DNA of 64,000 nucleotides from Massariosphaeria phaeospora (lineage: Eukaryota > Ascomycota > Dothideomycetes > Pleosporales), in the NCBI GenBank assembly GCA_011032825.1, contig JAADJZ010000021.1, positions 496,001 through 560,000 on the forward strand, in the 5' to 3' direction. A model generated the notes under the pieces. The model was not told the origin of the DNA. It did no database searches and saw nothing but the letters and a program-made list of their open reading frames with translations. Shown one piece after another: positions 22,326-33,085 of the stretch (position 1 is the stretch's first letter; each line of letters opens with the position of its first letter). The position numbers and the translations under genes were made by a program.

Positions 22326-24286
22326 TCATTTTGCCGTCTTCTGTTTCTTCTTCGGCCGCTCCACCATTGCCGCAGTCTTGCCTGTGTCGTTGTCTGCATC
22401 TGCCATCTCCTCGTCGCTGTCGCCACTACTCTGATGATCTGAATCGAATTCCTCGCCCACTTCAGACTCTGTTTCCGTATGAAAGTCCTCATCAACGCTC
22501 TCATCGTCTTCATCCGCGCTGCCACGATTCGCGACTTCCCCGTCGTCACTAGAGGCGAGGTCGTCATCCTGAAGAGCAGCCGCGAGTATTGCTCCAGACT
22601 ATTACGTATGTCAGTCACGGAATCAAACACACGTGTCGGACAAAGCTTTACCTCGTCTGCCATTTCGTTCTTAGTCTTGATACCCTTGGCACGAAAGAAG
22701 TTTTCAAGTGGTTGTTGTTCCTCACTACGATACGAATTAGCCGTGCAACGCTTAACCCGGTGCTCACTATTTACCGATTGATATTGCTGAACTGATGAAC
22801 GGCGGCAGTTCCCTTCATAGAGAAAGTGATGTCAAACGTTCGGCTGGCGGCCATGGCGCCTCCTACTCGAGACATGGTTACTGATGCTATGTTGTCCATG
22901 CTGATATAGGTTGCCGGCTTCGGCACGAACATGAATGCCTTATCCAAGCAGAATAGGTGACCTTCGTTAGCTTTGATAGAGCATTTCACGCCTGATTGCT
23001 CGTGGTGGCTGACAAAGTCTTTCGAGGGCCGGGAGATTCGCTTGCCGCTGAGGCCACGGAAAATCTCGGAGACTACCACCGCAATGGGCGCTTCATAGTG
23101 GGATTGAAGCTTGTCCTTGTAACGTTCCTCAAGCAACTCTTCCTTCATATTCAGACCCAGGTTCACTTCTTCTTCGCGTTTGAACTGCATGACGAGGAAG
23201 GGGTACCGCGTTTGACCTTGCCGGAGCGGAGGGTCAAGCCCAATGGTGATCAGCGTGTGCGTGTCGTCAGGCTTTGGCAGAACCATGAATTTCTTGACTG
23301 CATCAAATTGTATTTTGTAGTCGTATGTCTTTCCTCGTAAGCGGAACGAGCTCTCGTATATATCAATGTCGAAACGGCCCCTGGTTCGCAAGTTAGCGCC
23401 ATCCTTCTCCGGAGCATTGTCACAAACCTAGGGGTCAGATGTAGGACCTCCAAGAAGGTTGCGAACGTATCGCCAGCGACTTCGCCGATCTCGGCCTTGT
23501 CTATGAGCGTTTCATAGAAGAGATTAGCAGCGTTCTGCTCCTCTCCTTCTTCACCATCTGAAGCGTCCTCGCCGTCCTCTTTAGACTTCTCCGCCTTTGA
23601 TGCGACGCCGGGGATGTAGAAACGCATTTCAACAAGCTGGTCCTTGGCTCCACCAGTCTTTCTCCCGTTCGAGCGTGCTCCAGCGAGCGCCCCATTTGTT
23701 CCAGTGTCGTTGCCTTCACCTGGCATAGAGAAGTCGATGGCCACTTCGTTCTTTCCTGCTAGATTCGTATTCGAGATCTCGGTATACGGCACTTCGAACG
23801 CCGGACGATTCGAGACATTGAAGGTGAGTTCCGCTTTTCCGAACTCGGCCTTGCCCCAGTTCCAACCGCGCAGGGCGTGCTCCCGATTCTCCAGGCCGAT
23901 GGCATACCAAACTTTGAAGAGCTTGGCCAAGCGATCGTAGTCCTGTCGTTGTTAGAGTAACATTCCAGAAACGCGATCATGAAGCTCGTACATCGATTTT
24001 GAAACCGTCGAGCTGGGTGATGCCATTTTGCCGTGAGAGGACCTTGACTTCGTAACCTCGTGCCGCGCGACTCCATTGTGCCTGTATGAACTGTGTCTGA
24101 TCTAGGGTAAACGTGGCTGCATTGTCACCCCCAGGAGGTTTCCAGCCCAGGCCGGAGTCGGAAAATCGAGTGACGCCAGGCTTCTTGGAGAGGTTGAGGT
24201 AGATGTCGCTGAAACTCTCCCTGCTTATTTGTTAGTCTAAATCGGCAACCCGAGAGCCAAGTGCCTGTGGTGATAATAACGTACAT
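22326..24286 (-). CDS. POB3: FACT complex subunit Pob3 (SSRP1-like)
   Basis: Pob3 pairs with Spt16 in the nucleus to form FACT, which loosens and reassembles nucleosomes during transcription and replication. Exons complement 24286-24285, 24220-23992, 23942-23428, 23380-22775, 22724-22652 and 22598-22326 sum to 565 codons without a frame break. The first exon contributes only AT; the G of the start codon comes after a 64-nt intron (GTACGT donor, ACTAAC branch, GCAG acceptor), and an in-frame TAA sits just upstream. The protein then reads MESFSDIYLNLSKKPG, the usual Pob3 start. It has the SSRP1/POB3 domains (double PH fold, with GRFDIDIYESSFRLRGKTYDYK), an acidic C-terminal tail and a basic end (PKKKQK). 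There is no HMG box, as is usual in fungi, where it is a separate protein. Confidence 0.95.
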
Positions 24287-25068
24287 ATCGATAGTTTATA
24301 CGCGCAGATAACAGTCGGTTGTTGAGTGGCAGCGCAGTAATGTAGAAGTTTTGAGTTCGCGAAGTCAAAGCTGGCGGAGGCGCGCCAAGACATAAGTCGC
24401 GTTCGACGCCATGACATAAGCCCGGGCAGCTCGCCCCGCCTCACCTTCACTTTTGCCTACTCCATCTTTTCACCCGCCTCCTGTACACACTGGGCTGCCA
24501 TGCTCGTCTATTGACAGACTCTTGTCTGAAGTTTCTTTAATTTGGCTTAGAGTGCATTACTTAAGCATCGTGTATGTACCTAGGTATACTCTGTTGTCTA
24601 GCTCCATAATCTCACATGGCTATTCAAAGGTAGGCGACGCGGAATGTTCTGTCAGTGTCTTTAAAGTAATTAAAACCAAAACAAGTCAAACCTTCCCCTC
24701 TGCTCGCTATTGAATACACAGATTGTGATTCCACCAAATCAATGAAGGCAAGACCTCACACTTCCGCGCCGTTTGTAGTTCACAACAGCTGATTCTCGAA
24801 GCTTGAACATGGAATTGGAAGAGTATCGAAACAGTGAGGTACATTTCAAGAACATTTCCCATACTATCCAGGTCGCAAGTCAACCACCACGTCTTCATTT
24901 GGCTTCTTTTTCATGAGAGCGCTGCGAGCAACGAGGAATGCATCAAATTAGCTCTATGTCAACGTACCGAGGCAAATGTAGATGGATAAACTATACTAGC
25001 CGTGGCAAGGTCAACATCGACTGTGGGAACAAGCTTGCATCTAAACTCAATGACAAAATATACCGGCA
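24287..25068. other. Intergenic region upstream of POB3
   Basis: About 780 bases holding the POB3 promoter and the 3' flank of a possible small gene. It is more AT-rich than its surroundings. No gene is supported. Confidence 0.5.
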
Positions 25069-25442
25069 CTAGGTCCGCCAGCTCGTCACGCCACGCGCTT
25101 GGAGAAAAGTTTCATGCGATCCGTGCCCGACCAGCGTAGATTTCCAGAATTCAGCAGAGATTTGATCTCCGATGAGATGGAACACCATCGTCGATGTTTC
25201 CGGAAGGGCTTTGTTAGCCGTTGGTTTAGCGTATGTTGTGGACAGGGGTTCTGGGCCTGAAAATATAAAGAAACTAAATGAAGGGGTTTGAGCGTAGAGG
25301 TAATCTGTAGGAAGTAGCAGGTACTGACAGATCTGTGCATTTGTTGTACATACTCCATGCTGATCATCAGATCTGATACTCCTTCCCGCACGCCATACTC
25401 AAGAGACACAACGCGAACAAGATACGAATCCAGAGACATCAT
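25069..25442 (-). CDS. Possible small two-exon hypothetical gene
   Basis: Joining complement 25442-25325 to 25256-25069 over a 68-nt intron (donor GTACCT, acceptor TTTTCAG) gives 101 residues in one frame. The first exon reads MMSLDSYLVRVVSLEYGVRE and the second TMVFHLIGDQISAEFWKSTL, a more protein-like sequence than the unspliced frame. I do not recognise a family. The lack of a clear branch point and the possible GTCAGT donor four bases upstream, which breaks the second frame, keep this tentative. Confidence 0.4.
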
Positions 25443-26617
25443 GGCATGCGGACGCTTTCAAACATTGCATCGCCGATAAGTATGTTAGTCCCCGAGTAAG
25501 AGTTAGGCTAATAACATACTTCACACCTCGGTTCATTTCATGACGTGCCAAACCTTGTCGGCTCCGAACACCACGCAAACCACAGCAGTCGCCCTATCTA
25601 AGCTACTAACGCTGCCCCACCGTTTGCCCGAGTCCGATGCGATCGAGAATCACTGCCGTTTGTCGTTAGCACGATACCTAGACAATGGATCGGCGGCGAC
25701 CGCACACGTCCAACATGTATCAAAATGCGTGGGATCGAAGATGGCATGCAGAAACCCCATGACAGGGTGTAGCACATCGGTAGAAAGGAGATCGCAATTT
25801 GTTAAGCGCTATTCCTCGATGCGATGCGATGGGAAGAGACGGCCATTTGATTTGCCCGGGCGGAGTACGCGTAACGCTTGGTGCCCAACGGAGGGGTGCA
25901 TGGCCTGAAAGCAGACCAACCGCGGGTGATCTGTCTTGTCTTCAACTTCCAAGACATGATGTCGCCGTGTGGTATGTTTTGATGCGTTGTGCTGCGATCA
26001 CTACTGGCTTAGGCAGCTCTGTGGTTGCTCACTATGAAAATAAGTACTGCGCGTGCTGTGCGTCATGTGCGGTAGAAGTTTAGGCCAATCGTTTCTAGTC
26101 TGTGTGCAGAAGGACCTGTAGTACAAGTAAATACCCATAGGTCCATGATCTAAGTCCAGGGCGCTACAAGCAGTGTGGGAGCGGTACCACGTATGTTAAA
26201 GCACATAGTTCAACAAGAAAACGAGTTTAGGGCAGCCGTAGCGTGGGTATCATATTTTGATTCGCTATCGAATCTTCGACAGTGCGAGGACCAGCCCCGC
26301 ACACATCCTTACAATCCTGTTCGTCACCCAAATCCATGACATAGCATCTTCTTCCTGACCCAGACTTAATCGCGAATCCAGCCTTGGGAGCATGTTTGGC
26401 CTCCGCTCGAAAACTGTTGCTGAACTCCTGAATGCATTGTTTTTCCGGCAGCGAGCATACTTGAGGATGATGAAATCGGCAAACGATCCTAAAGCGAGGT
26501 TGCGCGCAACGGCTAGAACGGAGTAGTATTTGGTGGAGCCTCTTCATGTCCACCGGTGTAAAAGTAGTGTTGATAAATCGTCCAACTCTTTATGACTTTC
26601 AGCGCATGGTCCGCTCT
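25443..26617. other. Intergenic region, no supported gene
   Basis: Frames of about 95-120 codons exist on both strands. One on the minus strand (26227-26553) is cysteine-containing but has no signal peptide or family match that I can see. I do not annotate a gene here. Confidence 0.45.
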
Positions 26618-26863
26618 TCAGTCAGCGCTATAGCCAACCATACTGGCACAGTGGTTGCAATAGTAGAGATTATGACCGAACCGGACCATGGCGCTGGGGC
26701 GGGTGGACTCGCGGCGGCAGCGACAGCAGCAAAGCATGGCCTGAGAGGAACTGCTGTTGCCTGACGAGGCGTCCGAATCCGAACAGCTGGAGGACGAGCT
26801 GTCGTTGCGGGATCGACTGTGCGCAGCAGCGGTCTGGAGTTGCAGAAGCTTGGAGGCGTCCAT
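26618..26863 (-). CDS. Small Ser-rich protein with C-terminal zinc-ribbon-like cysteines
   Basis: From the ATG at 26863 the protein has 81 residues: a short helix (MDASKLLQLQTAAAHSRSR), a serine/aspartate run (SSSSSCSDSDASSG) and a C-terminal block with CCCRCRRE, MVRFGHNLYYCNHC and a final MVGYS. The CxxC-like pairs separated by an aromatic hairpin look like a small zinc ribbon. The open frame extends upstream to 27067 with a further 68 codons, but that part is of looser composition. I have the impression that such proteins are common in dothideomycetes, but cannot show it here. Function unknown. Confidence 0.6.
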   Translation of the reverse strand: MDASKLLQLQTAAAHSRSRNDSSSSSCSDSDASSGNSSSSQAMLCCCRCRRESTRPSAMVRFGHNLYYCNHCASMVGYSAD

Positions 26864-28943
26864 GATAGGGCTATGATTGTGGTTGAGCGTTGGTTGACGG
26901 AAGGCGAGCAGAGGATGTGAGGGGTCTGCAGACACGTTTGGCGTATATTCGGACACCGCTGTGGTGGTCGGGGTCTCCACTAGGAGGTGTGCAGACGAGA
27001 ACGGGATGGAGAAGTAGCAAGCTGGAGTCGAGTGCTTAGAATCGGTAAGGCTTCGATCAAAGAGCATGATACGCGAGGTCGAGTGCGTGGAGAGGCAGGC
27101 GGAGTGTGACCTGCGACAACGGTGCAGAGCAGGCGCTCATATATCTGGCCGCGCGTGGTCCATGTCCCATCGAGCGATGCAAATGGCGGGCTCGGCCAGT
27201 CAGCGGCCGGAAATAATGGTATCTGCATCTCCCGCCGCGCGGGAACGAGCAGGAATTGCGCGTTGGCTGTTGGAGTGACGGAGTCTTGTTCGAAACATCG
27301 ATCGTGCAACGTGGAGTGCGATCTGGAACCCAGGTCGAAGCCGGAAGCAGCTTAGCGGCCTCGGCCCAGCAAGGCCCGGCCTGAGCACCGTTTTCGCATC
27401 GAGATCTTGGATTCTCGGGCATGCGGCATCTCTCAATGCCATTGTTGCTTCCAAGTTCCAGCATGCGCCAACCCCTGCGGGTGCAACTCGCCGCTGACCA
27501 CACCGAGCTACAAACGCAATCGGTGGTATGCAATTTGCAAACCCCATCAGATGCCCCACGATTGGCATCTTGGAAGCCTGAACGGCTGCTGTTTGCCACG
27601 ACGCAATGCGGGCTGCTGCTTGCGCACCGCCTGCCCATATCCTGCGCCACTCTACCAATAACGCAAGCTGTCGCTCGCGCCTTGGTTTAGAGTTTATAGC
27701 GGGCGGAGTCCAGGCTGCGCCAACAACGAGACTGTTGCTATCTGGACCTTACCCCTCGTCTACACCCCGTCCAGATTCCAGACACCCGAACCTAGGGAGG
27801 CCATCCAATCCTTGAGAAGCTTAACGGCGTGTCAATGTACAACAGTGGACCTTTCGCCTCTCCTGCCTTCGCCTGGACTCCCAAACGATGTTCATTGGTA
27901 TGTCAAGCTGCCCGGACAGTTCCTGGCTCACTAGATCTTCCTTGGAGTGGTTCTTGCATATTCAAGCTCGACTATGCTGTAGCCTGGATCTCTGCCTCTG
28001 GATCCTTACCTAATACTAGTCTTTCATAGGGATATACCGTCCAGGACCTCAGCCATCAAGTCACACTTGAAGGCCTTACGATTTGGCACCTTTCAGAATC
28101 TGTACGTCTTGATAAACGTGCTAATTTCCAGCATGGTGCACAACTTGGCCGTCTGCACCAGCAACTGTTAGCTGGGCTTCTCCAACAGTACCAGTACTCC
28201 GCAAGTAAAGCCGGGACAAAGTGGAGCAACGTCTGGAACTTCAACTGCACATCGCAGCTCAGAGGATGCTGAAGCCATCCAGGGGGTGGAGCTGGCTGTT
28301 GGGATCTAGAATGTCCAAAATGGAATCTGCAGACAGCATCTTCAAAGGCACTAATCGTTGAACACCTGGCCGGGGCATTCCCAAGCACTTGACGTGATAC
28401 CCAGGGCTGCTCAGACTAGCGCATCCGCTGTCGTCACACTCGAGCCTCAGATCCGGGCAGGTGGCATGGTCATGTGCGTACACGATAGCCCTGGCTAGAC
28501 GCGTGAGCCTAGGGGATAAATATCTGCGCAGGGCGCTCGCTGCACTCCAAAACACCTGGTCTTGCTGCTGCTGGGACTTGTGCGCCTGTTTCTCCTTGCG
28601 GTCTAGGGTGGAAGCGCGTAATGCGGAAGAGCTCCAAATTCATGACGAAACTTGTCAAACAACGTCGCTTTCATCGCGCAACCAAGCTGCTGCACGCTGA
28701 CCTAACGCGGGTCGGCGCCATGGGCCCGCCTGCCTTCGCCGAACGTCTGCGCAACAATTAAATCACTCGGTCGCCGCACAGCCCTCTTATCTGCGGGCAG
28801 AACAGAACAAACGCCGGTCGCCTCTGCTGACTACCCCAGACTGCAATCAATCTTGGACACAGCCCCACCATCACCATCATCATCGCGCCAACTTTACCCC
28901 TCGTTTGCCGCTCTCCTCCCCTTCCACGTCTCCAGTCGCTAGC
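26864..28943. other. Intergenic region between small zinc-ribbon gene and 6PGL
   Basis: About 2.1 kb holding two divergent promoters. GC-rich overlapping frames occur around 27.1-27.7 kb on both strands, none with domain content. The 100 bases before the downstream start are C-rich, with a CACCATCACCATCATCATC tract near 28867, a likely 5' UTR. Confidence 0.5.
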
Positions 28944-29732
28944 ATGGGGAAACCTCCGAACCTATATGCCTTCCAAAGCGCCGACGAGCTTGCCGCGAGC
29001 CTCCGAGCCTACGTACTCGATGCGCAGAACAATGCTCTGGAGCGACACCAGGTCTTCCGCGTCGCCCTATCCGGTGGCTCATTGCCTAAAGTGCTCGCGA
29101 AAGCGCTCCTCGAGGAGTCCAATGGCGAAGGCAAAGTCCAGTTCGACAAGTGGGAGATCTTCTTCGCCGACGAGCGTGCCGTACCGCTGGATCACGAGGA
29201 CAGCAACTACAAGCTCGTTAAAGAAGAGATGCTGGACAAGATACCCGCCGAACTAGGCAAGCCGACCGTCCATCCGATTGACATCAAGTACCTCGACGAT
29301 ATACAAGAGATGGCTGATCAGTATGAGAAAACTCTGGTCAGTGTCTTTGCTGCGCGAGACAGCGTCAGGCTTCCCACATTTGATCTGCTCTTGCTTGGTT
29401 GCGGTCCGGACGGGCATACCTGCAGTCTATTTCCAGGCTCACCCCTCTTGCGCGAGACCGATCCCTGGGTGCTGCCTATCTCCGACTCGCCGAAACCCCC
29501 GCCAAAGCGCATCACACTATCACTACCAGTTGTGTGTCACGGAACCAAGATCGGCTTCGTGGCGACTGGTGGCGGAAAGAAGGGCATCATGAAGCAGATC
29601 TTCGACACAGACGAGGGCCGGCAGCTACCATGTGGCCTGGTGAACGAGAACGCGCAAGAACGGGTGAGCTGGTTTGTTGACTCCCCGGCAATTGAAGGGG
29701 TCTCATTTCCTGCTCGCCGCGGCAGTTTGTGA
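28944..29732 (+). CDS. 6-phosphogluconolactonase
   Basis: A single-exon gene of 262 codons from the ATG at 28944; the frame is open further upstream but without an ATG. The enzyme hydrolyses 6-phosphogluconolactone, the second step of the oxidative pentose phosphate pathway, in the cytosol. Family marks include the RVALSGGSLP loop, FFADERAVPLDHEDSNY and GCGPDGHTCSLFPG, which form the phosphate and substrate site. The length is close to the yeast Sol3/Sol4 proteins; the sequence does not say which one it matches. It is transcribed away from the small zinc-ribbon gene. Confidence 0.95.
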   Translation: MGKPPNLYAFQSADELAASLRAYVLDAQNNALERHQVFRVALSGGSLPKVLAKALLEESNGEGKVQFDKWEIFFADERAVPLDHEDSNYKLVKEEMLDKIPAELGKPTVHPIDIKYLDDIQEMADQYEKTLVSVFAARDSVRLPTFDLLLLGCGPDGHTCSLFPGSPLLRETDPWVLPISDSPKPPPKRITLSLPVVCHGTKIGFVATGGGKKGIMKQIFDTDEGRQLPCGLVNENAQERVSWFVDSPAIEGVSFPARRGSL

Positions 29733-30187
29733 TGGGACATGACAGACAACATGAACGGGGTCCTCCCTTGGAAATGGAGTAGAATGCGGCCGGTTCCAGA
29801 TGCGTGAATGAAACAAATGAAAAACTTGGGGCTTTCTTGGTGTTCTAGTCCTGCACTGATGCCGTCACGTTAGATATTAGGTCTTGAGCGGCTGAGCTAT
29901 ACGGAAGCACTCTCTCGCTGATGCCCCCAAAACATTACCTTAGATTAGTACTTCTCTTACAAGTTTGCTCACCTGATCTACCTTACGTTTCATGTTCCAA
30001 AATTCCCAAACACTAATAAACCAGTACTTTCGGAGCGCGCATGGTATTGTGTGTCCCTCTGCCTGCTGACTCAGCACGATAACGATAAGGTATCCGAGGA
30101 AACCCCACTGCGCCAACTCCACACTTTTGTTTACTTGCGCAGTTAGTATTCGCAGAATACATCAACGCCAACGCAGTGAACGCCAAA
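29733..30187. other. Intergenic region
   Basis: The 3' flank of the lactonase gene and the promoter of the next gene. Nothing else is seen. Confidence 0.5.
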
Positions 30188-31939
30188 ATGCCTATACCTT
30201 CGCTCAATCTGCATAGCCGCGTTACCAAAACCAAGGAGGTACTACTACAGGCTTCCTGAGACTTGACGCACGCCCGCTGATGCCAACAGTCTTCTGGTGT
30301 TGCAGCATCCGATGCGTCGGCGAGCAATGACGCGGCATTCAATACCAAAAGTGTGGTGTCCTCTCTTCGGGCTCCATATGCATCACAGCCGAGTAATCCC
30401 AATGGCGCAAAGAGACGGAGCTTTCTTCCACAGCGAGGGCATCTGAACTCAATCCCACGCCCGGACGAAGCACCGAAGCGAAAGAACGAGCCGAAGGTCT
30501 CTCCTGCAGATTTGGCTATTCCACTAGAAATGTCAAAACCTACTCCTACATCGCGGTCCGGCGTGGTTCAAGGCAAACAACAAGATCACCTTGAACAGCG
30601 CTCTATCGACTTGAGTCACGTTATCCGTAGCGAGCAACATGCCGCTGAAGATAGCGCAATATCGACAAGGCCCATTCATTCCTCACATACAGTGTCCAGC
30701 TCTTCAGTACCGCAGTCGACAGAAATACACCGCTCACAGTCATTGCGCAGACCTGGTCTCCAATCGCAACCAGCGCCGTCCACAAATAGTCATGTTCACT
30801 TAAGGACAAAATCTACCAGCACAGTAGCAATACCCCTCAAGGAACCTTCGGATTCCAGAATACGGGCGGAAAGACCCAAGTCCTCTGTGATGGGGGCTAG
30901 CTACGGTGCAAAGGCCACAACCACTCGTGCGGACACCGCTTCGACCGGCATCAGAAGTTCTACACGTCTTGCCGCGCTAAAGCGTCCAGCGAGTACTAGA
31001 AATAGGCCGGCGGCGACCGATAGTTCGGAATGTACTGCCCTGGCTTCTAGGCCTGAAGAGCCTGTGGTGGCTGAAGTCAGACGTCGTGAGCTGTCCAAAG
31101 AAGAGCACCGGAAGCCACTTCGTCCAGCTTTTTCTACCTTGCAGCAACACTTTACACCTAGGAAAGCTGGGAAAGCGCTCACATCCACATTTCTGCATCC
31201 CACGACAGATGCCGGACCTTGCTCGCTGCCCCCTGAAATCGCGACCCTTCAGACAGAGCTTCTCCAACTTCATGTTTTGCACGAAACATCAGCACAGTCA
31301 GTCAGCCGATGGGAGCGTAGTGCTAAAAGCGCTCTTCACAATAGGTTCAACGAGGTTGCAAGTCTGTATCAGATCATGCGCAAGAGTGAACGGCAAGGTC
31401 AGGAACAAAAGAATATTCGAGCACTCCATGAGTGGGACAGCGGAAACTCGGCCTATGGACTCGTAAAGCACATTCATATCCTATCAGGACCTCTTCACGA
31501 GCTCCCCCCCTTGGTAGAGTCTGGCGGCCGTTTTCAACGTCTTGCGGAAGACTTCGATCGGTGGCTGTCATGGGTGAAAGAGGTTTGGGATGCCCGAGAA
31601 GGTTACAAAGAAGGGCGGGGCGACTTGGTCTCTGCAGAGGGACTGGGCGATTCGTGGCAAGCGGAGATCGCGACATTGACACGAAAGCTAACGACCTTCT
31701 CGCGGGACTTAGAGCGGCTGACTCAACCACCCCGGGAATCAAGCATAGCAAACGCCATTACCGCTTGTAAGGAACTACTGGATGGAATTTTGGAGGAGCT
31801 GCAAATCATGCAGGCGATCGAACTGGGCGTCGTTGCTAAAGAAAAAGAGTGGATAGAAGCACGCCTCCATGCAATTGCCCGAGACATCGGAGCGCATCTC
31901 GTGGAGGCGAACGTAGGGGAGGAAGCCTGGCACATGTAG
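30188..31939 (+). CDS. Hypothetical protein: disordered N-terminus, helical C-terminal domain
   Basis: Exon 1 (30188-30238, beginning MPIPSLNLHSRVTKTKE) joins exon 2 (30290-31939) across a 51-nt intron with GTACTA and CAACAG ends, giving 566 codons. The first 300 residues or so are Ser/Arg/Pro-rich and probably disordered, with basic stretches. From about residue 310 (SLPPEIATLQTELLQLH) to the end there is a well-formed helical domain with regular leucines and tryptophans (WLSWVKEVWDAREG). The pattern resembles cytoskeletal or spindle-pole adaptor proteins, but I do not recognise the family. There is no membrane segment. Confidence 0.78.
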
Positions 31940-33085
31940 AGATTCGGAAGATGTCCACGCGAGCCAGTCTACCACAGGGCTGGGCTCATGACTGAGGTCC
32001 GACAGGGGAAGAGGTTCAGGGTCGACCTCGGATCTCTACCTGATACCCGAGGAACTGGTTTTATGCGTCTTCACAGTATGCCATGGAAATTTGGCCAACT
32101 GTATTGTTCGGCTATCAACTGGGCATCACCAGGAGCACGCGCGTCTCTCATGTATAAATGTTAGTTGCAGGGTACATGCGCTAATGCGGAGGCCGGCAGT
32201 ATAGCGGCTTTGCACCCACCGCCTTCCGGCAGCGTGCCGCAACCACAACACAAGACACGCATTTCTCTCCTCTAAGTTCCATCAGCTCTGTAATGTCTGA
32301 CCTGTTAAAGCGTATGGCGATTTCAGACCATCGCGTTTGAGTCGAGGTGAGATGGGGCTGGCTAACCGTGATCGGCAGGTGTTTACCGGTCGTCCTTACC
32401 AACCAGCATCAGCAGGGCACGTAGGCTTACTCAGCTCACCACGCTTCCACAGCCTGCCGCTCCTCGCATTGCCTTTGTGCAGGCGTCCATTTGCTCGTAC
32501 TCCGTGCATTGCTGCTCAACCCGTTCTCTCCCTTCGGCCTTCGTGTTGACGGTGACGTTATCGCTGGTACAGAACCCTGCTTGTACCGCGTTTCCCGTGA
32601 CCGCTTCCTTCACCGTGTCGGTGTTCACGGCCGACGTCCACTTTGACGCCACTCCATTCGTTCCAAGGACGACCAGACGGACCTTGAAATTGGCTTCAGG
32701 AGAAACGGCATCAGTAGTGGCGCTGACGCTAGGCGGCCAGGCTCTGTGCGTTCATCCACGATTCCGTAAACGACCGACACAAGACTAAGCACATCATCCC
32801 AGCATTGGTACGCCTGTGTTCGACCTCCCATACCCAGGCTTGTTTGAACAGTTATTACCTCTTCTGAATCGTAATCTCTGGGCTTCTTATATTGTCACTA
32901 GTTCCGCCAAGCTTTTCACACCACTTAAGGCGGCTTACTAAACTTTCAGCACCACGTCACGCTTGCGGCCCCCCAAGGATGGCCGTCTGGAGCAGTTCAA
33001 ATTGCTGAGCTCCTCCTGCCGCCTCATCGAAGCGAATGGCGCATACGAAAAGGAAGCACTCGTTTTTTGAGGGCGAATCCCACTC
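31940..33085. other. Intergenic region with a possible gene remnant
   Basis: About 1.1 kb between two genes on the plus strand. The only coding-like signal is on the minus strand at 32431-32760 (listed separately). The bases just before 33086 also carry an open frame without clear meaning. Confidence 0.45.
32431..32760 (-). other. Coding-like stretch, possible gene remnant or unresolved exon
   Basis: On the minus strand the frame ending at 32431 reads as credible protein for about 100 residues, including FKVRLVVLGTNGVASKWTSA and, further on, an EAVTGNAVQAGFC block and three later cysteines (CTEYEQMDAC, GCG). The frame is closed upstream by a TGA, and several candidate acceptors exist there, but I could not find a convincing first exon with a signal peptide. 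It may be the last exon of a small secreted protein or a decayed gene. Confidence 0.25.

Noticed and set aside
26227..26553. Minus-strand 108-codon frame with six cysteines, like a small secreted protein
   Set aside because: No signal peptide at or before its start, and an alternative frame reads equally well; the cysteine spacing does not match a family I know.
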